Of a stretch of DNA of 64,000 bases, positions 25,637 through 34,885 are shown in pieces. How positions within the stretch are numbered: the stretch's first letter is position 1; each line of letters begins with the position of its first letter. The notes beneath the pieces are model-generated. The model ran no database searches, was not told the DNA's origin, and saw only the letters and a list, made by a program, of their open reading frames with translations. This stretch comes from an uncultured Saprospiraceae bacterium (lineage in GTDB: Bacteria; Bacteroidota; Bacteroidia; Chitinophagales; Saprospiraceae). A program made the position numbers and the translations under genes. The stretch spans positions 1-64,000 of the forward strand of contig CALFDU010000060.1 in the NCBI GenBank assembly GCA_937950315.1, given 5' to 3'.

Positions 25637-28140
25637 TAGTTCTCTTCACTTAAGGCTAGCATGTTGGCAAAAATTCTATACGCACCAGGTACTCCAGCCG
25701 GTAATTGTCTGAACCAAGAAAAGTTGGAGTAAACAAAATGTCCTTTTCCATATTCTGCAATCAACATACCGCCTTCACTTGGATCTTCTCCTTTGTCATT
25801 GCAAGAAATAATGGTTTCATAATTATCGTCCCATTCACTGGCAAAGTACAAGCCACGTTCTTGAATCCAATTATCAAAATCGTCTTGCGATATTTTGTTT
25901 GGATGGTTTAGCACTTTATGATCTGGATTAACAATACGCATCTCCGCATCTTCCTGAGATACTCTAAATCGACCTAAGCTCACGGGGTAAGGCCCAAAGT
26001 CTTTTGATTTAAGTCGTCTTGAAGTATTGTATTGTGTGATGAATGTACCTCCTGCTTCTACATATGCAATCAAATTATCTTGGTACACATCGATATCTTC
26101 CAAGGTATTCAATGCTCTAATTCCTAATACAACAGCATCATACTTGGCAAGTGCTTTTGGTTCTGTTGCACTCAATTCGATTTCTTCCACTTCATAACCA
26201 ATATATCTTAGGCATTCTGGCACTTTATCTCCAGCTCCCATGATGTATCCAATTTTATTTCCAGCTGTTTCAATGTTGATTTTAGCAACCTTTGCTTCTT
26301 CTGGTCTCAGAACTGATTGAGCAGGTATGTGGTCGTATTCAATTTCTATCAGGTCATTACTAAAGCCTCTTCCGTTAAAAGTAGCTGTCGGTTTTAGACT
26401 TCCGATTGATTGACCTTTGGGGGGAGTTACGTTAAATTTAATCTTTTGTATTGCGTCTTTGGTTACAAGGTTGTAATCTATTGAAGTCGGGGAAACCAGC
26501 CAACCATCTGGCGCATCTAAACGTAACTTACCAGATACATTGTTGGTGCCAGCTTGCACAGTAACTTCTACTTCCTTTGAGTCATTGCTAGGGAAAATGA
26601 TTACGTCTTCTTCAATTGAAACAAATACCGGATCAGTAACTTCAAACGGTTTGTAAATTTCACCCTTACTTGGATCAGTAAAGCGATAAACAACATCTTT
26701 ATTGAAATCAATGTCAGTCCCTAAAATATCAACTATAAATTCTGCAGAAAAACTCCTAGGCGTTTCCGGCTTGCCGATCATGTCTTTGTCCTTCACTGCA
26801 AACATACCCATACTGCCTTTGTTCTTTAACCAATAGTGAGACGAGTTAGCAGCATTGGAAGGAATTTGAAATTCCAAATATTCTTCTAGTGTAATATTGT
26901 TGTCTAAAGCTTTAGAGCCACCACCCAAGCTTTCACCTGAGTTAAGCGTTACTGACTTTAGATTCATAGGTACTGAACTTCGATTGACTGCTTCAATTTT
27001 AACTTCTATAGAATCGCCTACAACTACTCTATGAGCATTGGCACTTGCCTCAAGATATAATCCTGAACAAGCAGCTATGATATCCTTAATCTCTTCAATT
27101 TTTATAGACTTCCAATGCCCAGGTCTTAACTGTTCGATTTTTTTGTATATCTCAACCAACTGTGATACATTTTCATGAGGGTTCACAAAGTTGAATGATG
27201 ATAATAATTGATCCACCATGGTTCCTATTTCTGCTCCACCTTCAACCCTTGACCAAGTTGTATTTATTCCTTCAAATGGATCAGCTTTGGTTTCTGGCAT
27301 CTCTCCATTCAATAACTCCAAGTATTCCGTATATGATCCTCTTGTTCCAGAAGATCCGAAACCTTGACAAGCATGTTTACTTCTAGCTTCTGCAGCAATT
27401 TCTGTATTTGATTTTCCAAGTAAAGGATAGTAGGCGCCTATGTCCATAGACATCAAGTTTGTTTTATCCGCTTCCGCAAATTTTTCACGACTGCCATAAA
27501 ACCACCATGAGGTGTTGAAGAACAATCTTTGCGCCGCCCAAGGTTGAATACCTTCAGCAAATTGTTCTGGGTAGGCAGATCTACTGTTTACCATATCAAA
27601 AGCTTCTACTGAAAGCATCGCAGACGAAGTATGATGTCCATGTGTTCTTCCAGGTGTTCTATGATCAAATCTATTGATGATGATATCTGGTTTAAACTTT
27701 CTTATAACTCGCACGACGTCCGCAAGAACTTCATCTTTGTTCCATATGGCCAAAGTTTCATCAGGGTGTTTGCTATATCCAAAATCGATGGCTCTACTAA
27801 AAAACTGCTGTCCTCCATCTACCGATCTAGCCATCTGCAATTCTTGTGTCCTTAAAACACCTAATAACTCTTGAATTTCTGTTCCAATCAAATTTTGACC
27901 TCCATCGCCTCGAGTAAGCGATAAATAAGCAGTTCTTGCTTTTAAATCATTGGATAAGTAGGAGATTAATCTTGTGTTTTCATCATCCGGATGCGCTGCC
28001 ACATACAGAGCAGTTCCTAAGAAATTTAGTTTTTCTACAGCATGATAAATCTCGGCCGAAGTATAAACATTTGGTTTTTGACCACAAATACTGCAAATAA
28101 AAGCCAATTGTAATAAAATGGATAACAGAATTTTCGACAT
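25636..28140 (-). CDS. Secreted PIG-L family deacetylase
   Basis: 834 residues with a signal peptide (cleavage near CSICGQ, residue 21). The LmbE/PIG-L catalytic domain occupies about 35-260: AAHPDDENTRLISYL with the zinc-binding HPDD, then RTAYLSLTRGDGGQN, IGTEIQELLGVLRTQELQMA and RTHGHHTSSAM with the second metal-binding histidines. The middle is a beta-sandwich region (VEVTVQAGTNNVSGKLRLDAP). The last ~215 residues resemble a glutamine-amidotransferase-like fold (YIMGAGDKVPECLRYIGYEV, YVEAGGTFITQYN). PIG-L enzymes remove acetyl groups from N-acetylglucosamine-type sugars. It is the first gene of the operon with the 34-residue peptide and the symporter. Confidence 0.87.
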   Translation of the reverse strand: MSKILLSILLQLAFICSICGQKPNVYTSAEIYHAVEKLNFLGTALYVAAHPDDENTRLISYLSNDLKARTAYLSLTRGDGGQNLIGTEIQELLGVLRTQELQMARSVDGGQQFFSRAIDFGYSKHPDETLAIWNKDEVLADVVRVIRKFKPDIIINRFDHRTPGRTHGHHTSSAMLSVEAFDMVNSRSAYPEQFAEGIQPWAAQRLFFNTSWWFYGSREKFAEADKTNLMSMDIGAYYPLLGKSNTEIAAEARSKHACQGFGSSGTRGSYTEYLELLNGEMPETKADPFEGINTTWSRVEGGAEIGTMVDQLLSSFNFVNPHENVSQLVEIYKKIEQLRPGHWKSIKIEEIKDIIAACSGLYLEASANAHRVVVGDSIEVKIEAVNRSSVPMNLKSVTLNSGESLGGGSKALDNNITLEEYLEFQIPSNAANSSHYWLKNKGSMGMFAVKDKDMIGKPETPRSFSAEFIVDILGTDIDFNKDVVYRFTDPSKGEIYKPFEVTDPVFVSIEEDVIIFPSNDSKEVEVTVQAGTNNVSGKLRLDAPDGWLVSPTSIDYNLVTKDAIQKIKFNVTPPKGQSIGSLKPTATFNGRGFSNDLIEIEYDHIPAQSVLRPEEAKVAKINIETAGNKIGYIMGAGDKVPECLRYIGYEVEEIELSATEPKALAKYDAVVLGIRALNTLEDIDVYQDNLIAYVEAGGTFITQYNTSRRLKSKDFGPYPVSLGRFRVSQEDAEMRIVNPDHKVLNHPNKISQDDFDNWIQERGLYFASEWDDNYETIISCNDKGEDPSEGGMLIAEYGKGHFVYSNFSWFRQLPAGVPGAYRIFANMLALSEEN

Positions 28141-28241
28141 CTTTGTGTTACTAGTTTTAAATATTATTGAATTTGCTTTTTCATAAGAACCTTACTCAAT
28201 TCCTTTACAGTCAATAATTTACAAATTAAATTAAACCACAA

Positions 28242-29807
28242 ATGTACAGAATCGCAGTTCTTTTTCTAACATTATTTTTGACTATAAATGAAACTGTTGC
28301 TCAGACGGACTTCACCTGGAGCGAAGATATAGCTTGCATCATTTATTCTCATTGTACTACTTGTCATAATAGCAATGGAGTGGCTCCTTTTGCCCTTGAA
28401 TCATATGATGATGTTGTCACATTTAAAGATAATATTTTGCTGCAAGTAACCAATAGAAGCATGCCACCTTGGCCAGCCCAAAGTCCTTTTGGTTTGCAAG
28501 GAGACAATTCACTTTCAGATGAAGAAATAAATGCAATATCGGAATGGGTGATAAATGAAACGCCTATGGGTGATATAGCCAATGAACCAACGGTTCCGGT
28601 TTTTGACACGGATATAGTCATACAAGATCCAGACTTAATCATTGAAATACCAGAATTTACGGTACCAAATCTGTCAGACAATGATCTTTATAAATGTTTT
28701 GTTTTCCCAATGAATTTTGGAGAAGATATTTATGTCACTGGCATCGAAGTAGTTCCTGGAAATAAAAGAGCCGTACACCATGTTTTGCTCTACGAAGACG
28801 ATTCTAATATTCCAATAAGCTTGGATAATGCGGATCCGGAGATTGGTTATCAGTGCTTTGGTGGGATTGGATCCAACAATGCTACACTCGTAGGGGGATG
28901 GGCTCCAGGAGGAGATCCTCAGTTTATGCCAGAAGGAATGGGTATTAGAATTTCAGCCAATACTAATTTGGTGGCTCAAGTACATTATCCTTCCTATGCT
29001 GTAGGCGAAGTTGATCAAACCGACATTAGAATCAAGTATACCACTGCCAATCAAAGAAATTTATCTGTTTCGCCAGTTTTAAATCATTTCACAAGTATGA
29101 TCGATGGGCCATTGATCATTCAACCCAATGATGTAAGGACATTCAATCAGGTTTGGACAGTTCCTACAAAAATGACCATTACTGGTGTAGCACCACATGC
29201 GCACTTGATATGTACTTCAATGAAGTCTTGGGCAGAGACGCCATCAGGCGAAATTATTGACCTTGTAGATATTCCAAATTGGGACTTTGATTGGCAAAAA
29301 TTCTATGGATATAATCGTCCAGTTGTACTTGAACAAGGAACTAGAATATTTGGGCGAGCAACATACGATAATACAGTCAACAACCATCACAATCCAAATT
29401 TTCCTCCTCAATTAATTACGTTAGGAGAAGATACAGATGAAGAAATGATGGTTTTCTTTTATACCATGACATTTTATCAACCAGGAGATGAAAATTTGGT
29501 TTTTGCTGAGCACAATCATGCAGGTCATGTAGAAGATTGTGGGTTTGCGCTGACAGATGTGGATGAACAATTGATATCATCTAAGATACATTTACATCCA
29601 AATCCAGTATCAAAGACCTTGTATATTGACAGCGAATTATCAGTAACTAATATTATAGTTTTTAACTTGCTTGGTCATAAAGTGATAGATGTAAGCGGGG
29701 GAGAGATAACTGCCGTAGATACTTCAGAATTAGCGCCTGGCACTTATTCTATTCAGATTCGATCAGAAGGATTAATCACCAGTCAGTTGTTTGTTGTAGA
29801 GAGGTAG
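28242..29807 (+). CDS. Cytochrome c plus copper-monooxygenase-like protein with T9SS type A domain
   Basis: 521 residues with signal peptide (cleavage after VAQ, residue 21). A c-type haem site CTTCH at residues 38-42 is followed by a small helical domain with a MPPWP motif likely supplying the Met ligand. The next ~330 residues match the copper type II monooxygenase fold: RAVHHVLLYED, GGWAPGGDPQFMPEGMGI, AQVHYP, GVAPHAHLICTSMKSWA and MMVFFYTMTFYQPG. The HH, HYP and HAH motifs are candidate copper ligands. The final ~75 residues are a T9SS type A sorting domain. It may be a redox enzyme or a sensor at the surface. It is divergent from the PIG-L operon. Confidence 0.82.
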   Translation: MYRIAVLFLTLFLTINETVAQTDFTWSEDIACIIYSHCTTCHNSNGVAPFALESYDDVVTFKDNILLQVTNRSMPPWPAQSPFGLQGDNSLSDEEINAISEWVINETPMGDIANEPTVPVFDTDIVIQDPDLIIEIPEFTVPNLSDNDLYKCFVFPMNFGEDIYVTGIEVVPGNKRAVHHVLLYEDDSNIPISLDNADPEIGYQCFGGIGSNNATLVGGWAPGGDPQFMPEGMGIRISANTNLVAQVHYPSYAVGEVDQTDIRIKYTTANQRNLSVSPVLNHFTSMIDGPLIIQPNDVRTFNQVWTVPTKMTITGVAPHAHLICTSMKSWAETPSGEIIDLVDIPNWDFDWQKFYGYNRPVVLEQGTRIFGRATYDNTVNNHHNPNFPPQLITLGEDTDEEMMVFFYTMTFYQPGDENLVFAEHNHAGHVEDCGFALTDVDEQLISSKIHLHPNPVSKTLYIDSELSVTNIIVFNLLGHKVIDVSGGEITAVDTSELAPGTYSIQIRSEGLITSQLFVVER

Positions 29808-29832
29808 AATAAGGATGAAAATTAAAAATAGG

Positions 29833-29868
29833 AAGGTGGAATCATCATTAGATGATTTCACCTTTTTT
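29833..29868. terminator. Bidirectional terminator between convergent genes
   Basis: AAGGTG, GAATCATC, loop ATTA, GATGATTT, CACCTT with T-run (and the reverse for the minus strand). The stem is about 14 bp with one mismatch. It lies between the T9SS gene and the small membrane protein gene, overlapping the latter's stop. Confidence 0.8.
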
Positions 29869-30076
29869 AATTAGATGGCTCAGGCATTTGGCAATCTTGC
29901 TCTGGTGTTTTACCACAAACAGTACATTCTCCAATCTGATTTTTTAACATTGGATTGTTGGTAGCACATGTTCCTCTAAATTCGTTTCCTGTAACCAAAT
30001 ATCTAATATTGATCAGAGCGAACGAAATACCGAATACACTGAAGATAATTAATAAGGTATATAAAAACTGACTCAT
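29867..30076 (-). CDS. Small conserved membrane protein with Cys motifs
   Basis: 69 residues from the ATG at 30074-30076; a longer frame upstream would add 12 residues before the natural start. One N-terminal transmembrane helix (SQFLYTLLIIFSVFGISFALINI) is followed by a short soluble tail: FRGTCATNNPML, IGECTVCGKTPEQDC. This short helix-plus-Cys pattern (usually called membrane or secreted protein) recurs across Bacteroidota. The Cys residues could bind metal. No function is assigned. It is divergent from mazG with a 60-bp spacer. Confidence 0.8.
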   Translation of the reverse strand: MSQFLYTLLIIFSVFGISFALINIRYLVTGNEFRGTCATNNPMLKNQIGECTVCGKTPEQDCQMPEPSN

Positions 30077-30136
30077 CGAAATTGAGTTATATTTACTTAA
30101 TAATAATATCAACGAAAGTACTGCTAAATAGTTTTA

Positions 30137-30907
30137 ATGGATAATAAATCAAAAGCTTTTATTCGATTGTTGGAGATTATGGACGATTTAAGAGAGAAAT
30201 GTCCGTGGGATCGCAAGCAAACCATGGAAACCCTACGAAATTTAACGATTGAAGAAACGTATGAGCTTGCAGATGCCATTCTTGACAAAGATTTGTCTGG
30301 CGTAAAAGAAGAGTTGGGCGATCTTATGCTGCATATGGTATTTTATGCCAAAATTGCTGAAGAACAGAAAGCATTTGATATTGCAGATGTATTGAATGAC
30401 GTGTGTGAAAAGCTGATCAATAGACATCCACATATTTATGGAGATGTTGTAGCTGAAGACGAAGAAGCAGTAAAAAAGAACTGGGAGCAACTGAAGTTAC
30501 GAGAAGGAAAGAAGTCAGTATTGGGAGGAGTGCCAAGGTCATTACCTGCGATGGTTAAGGCTTATCGTATGCAAGAGAAGACAGCTCAGGTTGGATTTGA
30601 ATGGGAGAACGTTTCTCAAGTATGGGAAAAAGTGGAAGAAGAGTTGGCCGAGTTAAAAGAAGCCATTGAATTGAAAGACCAAAATAAAATTGAAGAGGAA
30701 TATGGTGATGTATTGTTTTCTCTGATCAACTATGGTCGTTTTTTGAATGTTGATCCAGAAACCTCGCTCGAGAAAATTAATAAAAAATTCAAAGCAAGAT
30801 TTGAATACATTGAAAAACAAGCACCTAAATCTTTGGGTGAGATGACTTTGGAAGAAATGGATCAACTATGGAATGAAGCAAAATCTATCGACCACCTCGC
30901 GAAGTAG
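30137..30907 (+). CDS. mazG: Nucleoside triphosphate pyrophosphohydrolase MazG
   Basis: 256 residues, the full-length double-domain form. The first domain has LREKCPWDRKQTMETLRNLTIEETYELADAI with EExxE metal ligands and VKEELGDLMLHMVFYAKIAEE. The second has ELAELKEAIELKDQNKIEEEYGDVLFSLINYGRFL. The sequence RHPHIYGDV and NWEQLKLREGKKSVLGGVP linkers are the usual MazG markers. It hydrolyses non-canonical or excess NTPs to NMP and pyrophosphate in the cytoplasm. Its 3' end overlaps the convergent DUF6438 gene by 23 bp. Confidence 0.95.
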   Translation: MDNKSKAFIRLLEIMDDLREKCPWDRKQTMETLRNLTIEETYELADAILDKDLSGVKEELGDLMLHMVFYAKIAEEQKAFDIADVLNDVCEKLINRHPHIYGDVVAEDEEAVKKNWEQLKLREGKKSVLGGVPRSLPAMVKAYRMQEKTAQVGFEWENVSQVWEKVEEELAELKEAIELKDQNKIEEEYGDVLFSLINYGRFLNVDPETSLEKINKKFKARFEYIEKQAPKSLGEMTLEEMDQLWNEAKSIDHLAK

Positions 30908-31658
30908 TTTTCTTGTTGAATTCAGCATTTAGGATATCAGGATCATTCTGCAATATTTGCAAAAGCATATCACCGTCAATCATTTTTTCATCATAGGTGA
31001 TCAACCATAAATTCAAATTTGGTGCAACCTTATTGATGATTCTTACACCGTAAAGTTCCTTTTTTTTACTAAACCATTTGGTCAGTGCGATGTCTGATTT
31101 TGGTTCAATAATTATTTCTGACTTAATTGCTTTTGCAGAATTTTCATTCTTTTCTTTATCGACTCTTGGTTCTTTTTTACGTTTTTCGATTACATTCCAA
31201 TCTTTAGAAGAGGCGATATTTTCAATCATAACTTGCAAATCCTTGATTGGCCTTGGGCGATCAAGTTTGCCCTCAATGGTTTTGACTTCTGAATCCTTAT
31301 TCTTGTAGGTCAACTTGACGGTAGGAGCGTCTGGTACCATTGATTCGTAGAAATCTTGGTAGTTTGTTAAGTCGGCGTTTTCAAAAGATTTAATGATGTT
31401 TTTGTAGGTTTCTTTGCTCAATTGCTTGTCGTAGATACCTAGTTTCTCAGCGTGTTTTTCACCATAATATTTGGTGTAACCTCCTTCGTATATTTCAATA
31501 GTATAAACGGGGCATTTACCAAAGCAGCTTCCTTTTGACATTTTAATCCTAATATCGGAATCAGTTAAATCTGCAATTGGTTTTGTAGATTTACAGGAAT
31601 AGCATAATAATGCCGAAAATACTAGGAAATATGCCGAAAAATTAAGTCTAAATTTCAA
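30885..31658 (-). CDS. DUF6438 domain lipoprotein
   Basis: 257 residues starting at TTG; no ATG gives the signal peptide. Residues 1-22 end in LCYSC, a lipobox-like site. The DUF6438 domain is visible as MSKGSCFGKCPVYTIEIYEGGYTKYYGEK, a GxCFGxCPVY pattern with two Cys, followed by helices (SKETYKNIIKSFENADL) and LTYKNKDSEVKTIEGKL. The C-terminal part after about residue 170 is a second, charged domain (KKELYGVRIINKVAPNLNLWLITYD) that I do not recognise. Envelope location; function unknown. It overlaps mazG by 23 bp at the 3' end. Confidence 0.8.
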   Translation of the reverse strand: MKFRLNFSAYFLVFSALLCYSCKSTKPIADLTDSDIRIKMSKGSCFGKCPVYTIEIYEGGYTKYYGEKHAEKLGIYDKQLSKETYKNIIKSFENADLTNYQDFYESMVPDAPTVKLTYKNKDSEVKTIEGKLDRPRPIKDLQVMIENIASSKDWNVIEKRKKEPRVDKEKNENSAKAIKSEIIIEPKSDIALTKWFSKKKELYGVRIINKVAPNLNLWLITYDEKMIDGDMLLQILQNDPDILNAEFNKKTTSRGGR

Positions 31659-31889
31659 AATATAAGCTAATTATTGTCAATTTGAATATGTGAAGTAATT
31701 TAAGCTTTTAAATGAAATATTGCCTTAATTTCATTGAATTTAGCTCCAGATTAAGTCAAAGCGTACAGGTGAGTAAAGCCAAATGTAGATAGAAGCTATT
31801 TTGTTAATGTGTATAGTTTTCTTTTGTAAGCCGAAAATTACCTACTTTAATATTGTTGTTATCGGTTCTTTCCTATTTTGTGAATAGAT

Positions 31890-32393
31890 ATGAAATTAAA
31901 ACATTATTTAATTCTTCTGATTAGCATGCTGGTTGCATCATGCACTGAAACCCCGTCTTCAGTAGCTAAGGCCATCGAGATAAAATCTGACTACAAAGCA
32001 AAGATTAATGCTTCTGCAGGAGATTATTTTGAAGATGATGCATTCAAGCCAATGCCTATATTCTTCAATGTGGGAACAATGGATATAAATGAATCAACTT
32101 CAGCTGAAACAATTATACTATCTGATAAGTTATCTAAAGGTAAAACTGTAAAAATCAAGCCTGTTAGCCTTCTGAGATTTGAGAAGGATACTGCGTTCAA
32201 TAATTACATAATATCAGTACCAGCAGATTCCACTAAGAACGTTTTAAATATCCATGATTACCACGATTTTAGTCAAGAACACTATCAAATTAAGTTTCTT
32301 TTGGAAGATTGGTTTAGAGGTAATTGTAAATTAGGTAGGTGTGGTAATTTTGAATGGCAAAGTGAAGTACAAGCCTTAAAGCTGATAGAGTAG
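31890..32393 (+). CDS. Putative lipoprotein of unknown function
   Basis: 167 residues. Signal peptide ends in MLVASC (Cys18), a typical lipobox. The rest is of mixed composition with YFEDDAFKPMPIFFNVGTMDI, then a beta-rich middle and NCKLGRCGNFEW near the end, where two Cys could form a disulfide. I do not recognise the family. The next gene on the same strand starts 8 bp later, so the two are likely co-transcribed. Confidence 0.65.
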   Translation: MKLKHYLILLISMLVASCTETPSSVAKAIEIKSDYKAKINASAGDYFEDDAFKPMPIFFNVGTMDINESTSAETIILSDKLSKGKTVKIKPVSLLRFEKDTAFNNYIISVPADSTKNVLNIHDYHDFSQEHYQIKFLLEDWFRGNCKLGRCGNFEWQSEVQALKLIE

Positions 32394-32401
32394 AAGAATC
32401 A

Positions 32402-33631
32402 ATGAAGATAGGGGACAACTTAAGTTTGGATTATCTCAAAGACATCAAAGGAGATACTATTCCGATAGAAGGAGATTTTAGCCTTTTGATTTGTGATGAT
32501 ATTGAAAATATATCAGGGATATGGGATTATGTCAACACCAAAGGAATATTGAACTCTTACCAATATTTAAAGGCTTTAGAACAAGCAAATCCAGAAGGAC
32601 TTAAATCATATTATTGCCTGCTTACGGATAGGAAAGAAGCACTCGGAATGTTTCTGTTTCAAATCAAGGATTTCAATCTGCGAAAATCATTAAATGTACA
32701 CACACATAGTAACCATGTTTTTGATAAATTATGGGCAAGTGTAAAGAATGGCTTTATTTCTAATATTAATCACCATTTATTAATTGTTGGTAATGTTCTG
32801 ATTACGGGTCAGTTTGGTATCAATTACTGCAATAAACTAAACATAGATCAGAAGCTTAAGTACTTAAATCTATCGGTAGACGCTTTTGCTGAATTCATGA
32901 ATAAAAATAAAGGCTTTAGAATTAAAAGTATCTTACTTAAAGACTTTGAAAAGGAAGAGGATTCAAATGTGCAGATACCAAAGTATTCCAAATTTACGGT
33001 AGATCCATCGATGCATATCGATATCAGATGGGATTCATTTGATGATTATTTGGCGGACATAAAGTCAAAATATAGAGTAAGATATAAAAGAGCAGTAAAG
33101 AAGGGGAGTGCACTTAATGTTAAGTCTTTCAACCTAGAAGATCTTCAACAATACAAAAATCGAATGCATGAACTTTACAAGCAAATTAGTCAGAATGTAA
33201 GTTTCAATTTGTTTGATCTACATGCAGAATATTTTATTGAACTTAAGAAAAATTTAGGTGAGGATATCTCTATCAAAGGCATTTTCATAGATGATACTTT
33301 GGTAGCTTATTATAGCCTTATCTATGATGATGATCATAAGGAAATGGATGCCCACTTTTTGGGCTATGAGTTGTCGTCAAATCATGACAATCAGACGTAT
33401 TTAAATATTCTTTATTGGATCTTACAAGATTCAATTGATAAGAAAGTGAAAAAAGTAAATCTATCACGTACCGCTATGGAGATTAAATCTTCAGTAGGTG
33501 CAGAAGGTGAAACATTGTTCCTTTTGGCAAAGCACAGAAATGGTTTTATCAATTGGTTGGTCGGCAAATTTTTGAATAGTTATGTGCCAGATAATAGCTG
33601 GCTGCCGAGATCTCCATTTAAGTCCAATTAG
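32402..33631 (+). CDS. GNAT/FemAB-like acyltransferase-type protein
   Basis: 409 residues, soluble, no signal peptide. The C-terminal part has the pattern of FemAB/GNAT-fold proteins: YRVRYKRAVKKGSALNVKSF, a long helix (QYKNRMHELYKQISQN), then FIELKKNLGEDISIKGIFIDDTLVAYYSLIYDD, QTYLNILYWILQDSIDKKVKKVNLSRTAMEIKSSVGAEG. That order (substrate-contact helix, beta-strand, helix with ...KSSVGA) is typical of peptidoglycan-biosynthesis-like or GNAT proteins with unknown acceptors. The N-terminal half (~210 residues) is a second lobe of the same type. Its stop overlaps the convergent fbp gene by 4 bp. Confidence 0.6.
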   Translation: MKIGDNLSLDYLKDIKGDTIPIEGDFSLLICDDIENISGIWDYVNTKGILNSYQYLKALEQANPEGLKSYYCLLTDRKEALGMFLFQIKDFNLRKSLNVHTHSNHVFDKLWASVKNGFISNINHHLLIVGNVLITGQFGINYCNKLNIDQKLKYLNLSVDAFAEFMNKNKGFRIKSILLKDFEKEEDSNVQIPKYSKFTVDPSMHIDIRWDSFDDYLADIKSKYRVRYKRAVKKGSALNVKSFNLEDLQQYKNRMHELYKQISQNVSFNLFDLHAEYFIELKKNLGEDISIKGIFIDDTLVAYYSLIYDDDHKEMDAHFLGYELSSNHDNQTYLNILYWILQDSIDKKVKKVNLSRTAMEIKSSVGAEGETLFLLAKHRNGFINWLVGKFLNSYVPDNSWLPRSPFKSN

Positions 33632-34629
33632 ATTTCATGTAATGTATATTTCCGTATAAAATCTTTCATTTCATTGACCATTGCCGGTGATCCGATTACA
33701 ATGGTCGAACGCTGATGGATGCTTCTTGGAGTAACTTCCATAATTCTTTCTAATCTTGTATTGATAGCATGACCACCAGCTTGTTCCACAACAAATGACA
33801 TAGGAACGCATTCATACAGCAACCGTAATTTTCCTTGCGGATATTTGCGGGTATTGGGATACAAGAATATTCCACCTTGAAAGAGCATTCTGTGTACATC
33901 GGAAACCATACTTCCGATGTATCTCAATCTTAAATTAAGATCAGAACAATAGTCGATATATCTTCTCATTTCCACATCGAATTTCAAGTAGTAACCTTGG
34001 TTTACACTGTAATAATTTCCTCTGTCAGGAATTCGAATATTTTCATGAGATAAACAAAATTCTCCAATGCTCGGATCTAAAGTAAAACCATTTACACCAT
34101 TGCCAGTCGTATACACAAGCATCGTTGAAGTTCCGTACAAAACATATCCAGCAGCAACTACTTCAACTCCTTTCTGTAAGAAGCTTTTTTCATCAATAGG
34201 TTCATTGATATCTTGTACTTTATAAATTCCAAAAATGGTTCCGACTGACACGTTTACATCAATGTTTGAAGAACCATCTAGTGGATCCATAGCGACCAAG
34301 TAACCTGGTGTTTTTTCTTTGACTTTTGGGAGATGAATAATTTTTTCATTTTCCTCAGAAACGATGGCTGCACATTCTCCACTATTGCTTAATAATGCAA
34401 TCATTTTTTCATTGGCGAATATGTCCAATTTTTGAACCATGTCACCCGTTGAGTTTTCACTTCCAGCGATTCCTAGAATATTAACTAGCCCAGCTTTATT
34501 GACTTCACGGTTTACAATTTTCGCTGCGACTCCAATGTCTCTCAGCAGTGCAGAAAGTTTACCTGAACTATCTTCATGCAGATTTTCATTGTGTAAAATG
34601 AATTCATCCAGTGTGGTAATCTTGCTCAT
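33628..34629 (-). CDS. fbp: Class 1 fructose-1,6-bisphosphatase
   Basis: Hydrolyses fructose 1,6-bisphosphate to fructose 6-phosphate in gluconeogenesis. 333 residues, normal length. The metal-binding motif AMDPLDGSSNID is at about residues 113-124 (Asp115, Asp118). Other marks are NSGECAAIVSEENE with the Glu metal ligands, RYIGSMVSDVHRMLFQGGIFLYP and KLRLLYECVPMSFVVEQAGG. Start ATG with SKITTLDEF is the usual N-terminus. A promoter-like TTG-N20-TACATTCG lies upstream. Its stop overlaps the acyltransferase-like gene by 4 bp. Confidence 0.96.
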   Translation of the reverse strand: MSKITTLDEFILHNENLHEDSSGKLSALLRDIGVAAKIVNREVNKAGLVNILGIAGSENSTGDMVQKLDIFANEKMIALLSNSGECAAIVSEENEKIIHLPKVKEKTPGYLVAMDPLDGSSNIDVNVSVGTIFGIYKVQDINEPIDEKSFLQKGVEVVAAGYVLYGTSTMLVYTTGNGVNGFTLDPSIGEFCLSHENIRIPDRGNYYSVNQGYYLKFDVEMRRYIDYCSDLNLRLRYIGSMVSDVHRMLFQGGIFLYPNTRKYPQGKLRLLYECVPMSFVVEQAGGHAINTRLERIMEVTPRSIHQRSTIVIGSPAMVNEMKDFIRKYTLHEI

Positions 34630-34647
34630 TCTATATCAATTTGAAAA

Positions 34648-34678
34648 CGAATGTAACGAGACAGTAAATGAAATTCAA
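34648..34678 (-). promoter_or_regulatory. Candidate fbp promoter
   Basis: On the minus strand TTG (34676-34678) is followed by 20 bases and then TACATTCG (34648-34655), one mismatch to TAnnTTTG. The -7 box ends 18 bp before the ATG. Both elements and the spacing fit the Bacteroidota housekeeping promoter. Confidence 0.5.
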
Positions 34679-34885
34679 CCTTCTTAAGAGATAAGTAAAT
34701 AGAAAAATTAAAGCAGTAATGAGAGCCCTATTTTTGTTGAGCCCTTAGTGTTCAAAGGACACTTGACAAAATTTTCAAATATGATTTTCTAGCAATTTCT
34801 ACACTACTAAACGGGAGAAACGAAGCCTAAAGGGAGAAGGATAAAAAGTTTAAGAACATGATTGTAGGTTCTCTAATTTGGGTTC

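Noticed and set aside
30242-30865. Minus-strand frames of 70-82 codons within mazG
   Set aside because: Shadows of the strongly supported mazG reading frame, rich in Phe and Ile, with no support of their own.
34740-34885. Short hairpin AGTGT/ACACT and partial repeats of GGTTCT between fbp and the aldolase gene
   Set aside because: Stems of five or six bases in AT-rich sequence, without T-run or conserved motif; not distinguishable from chance.
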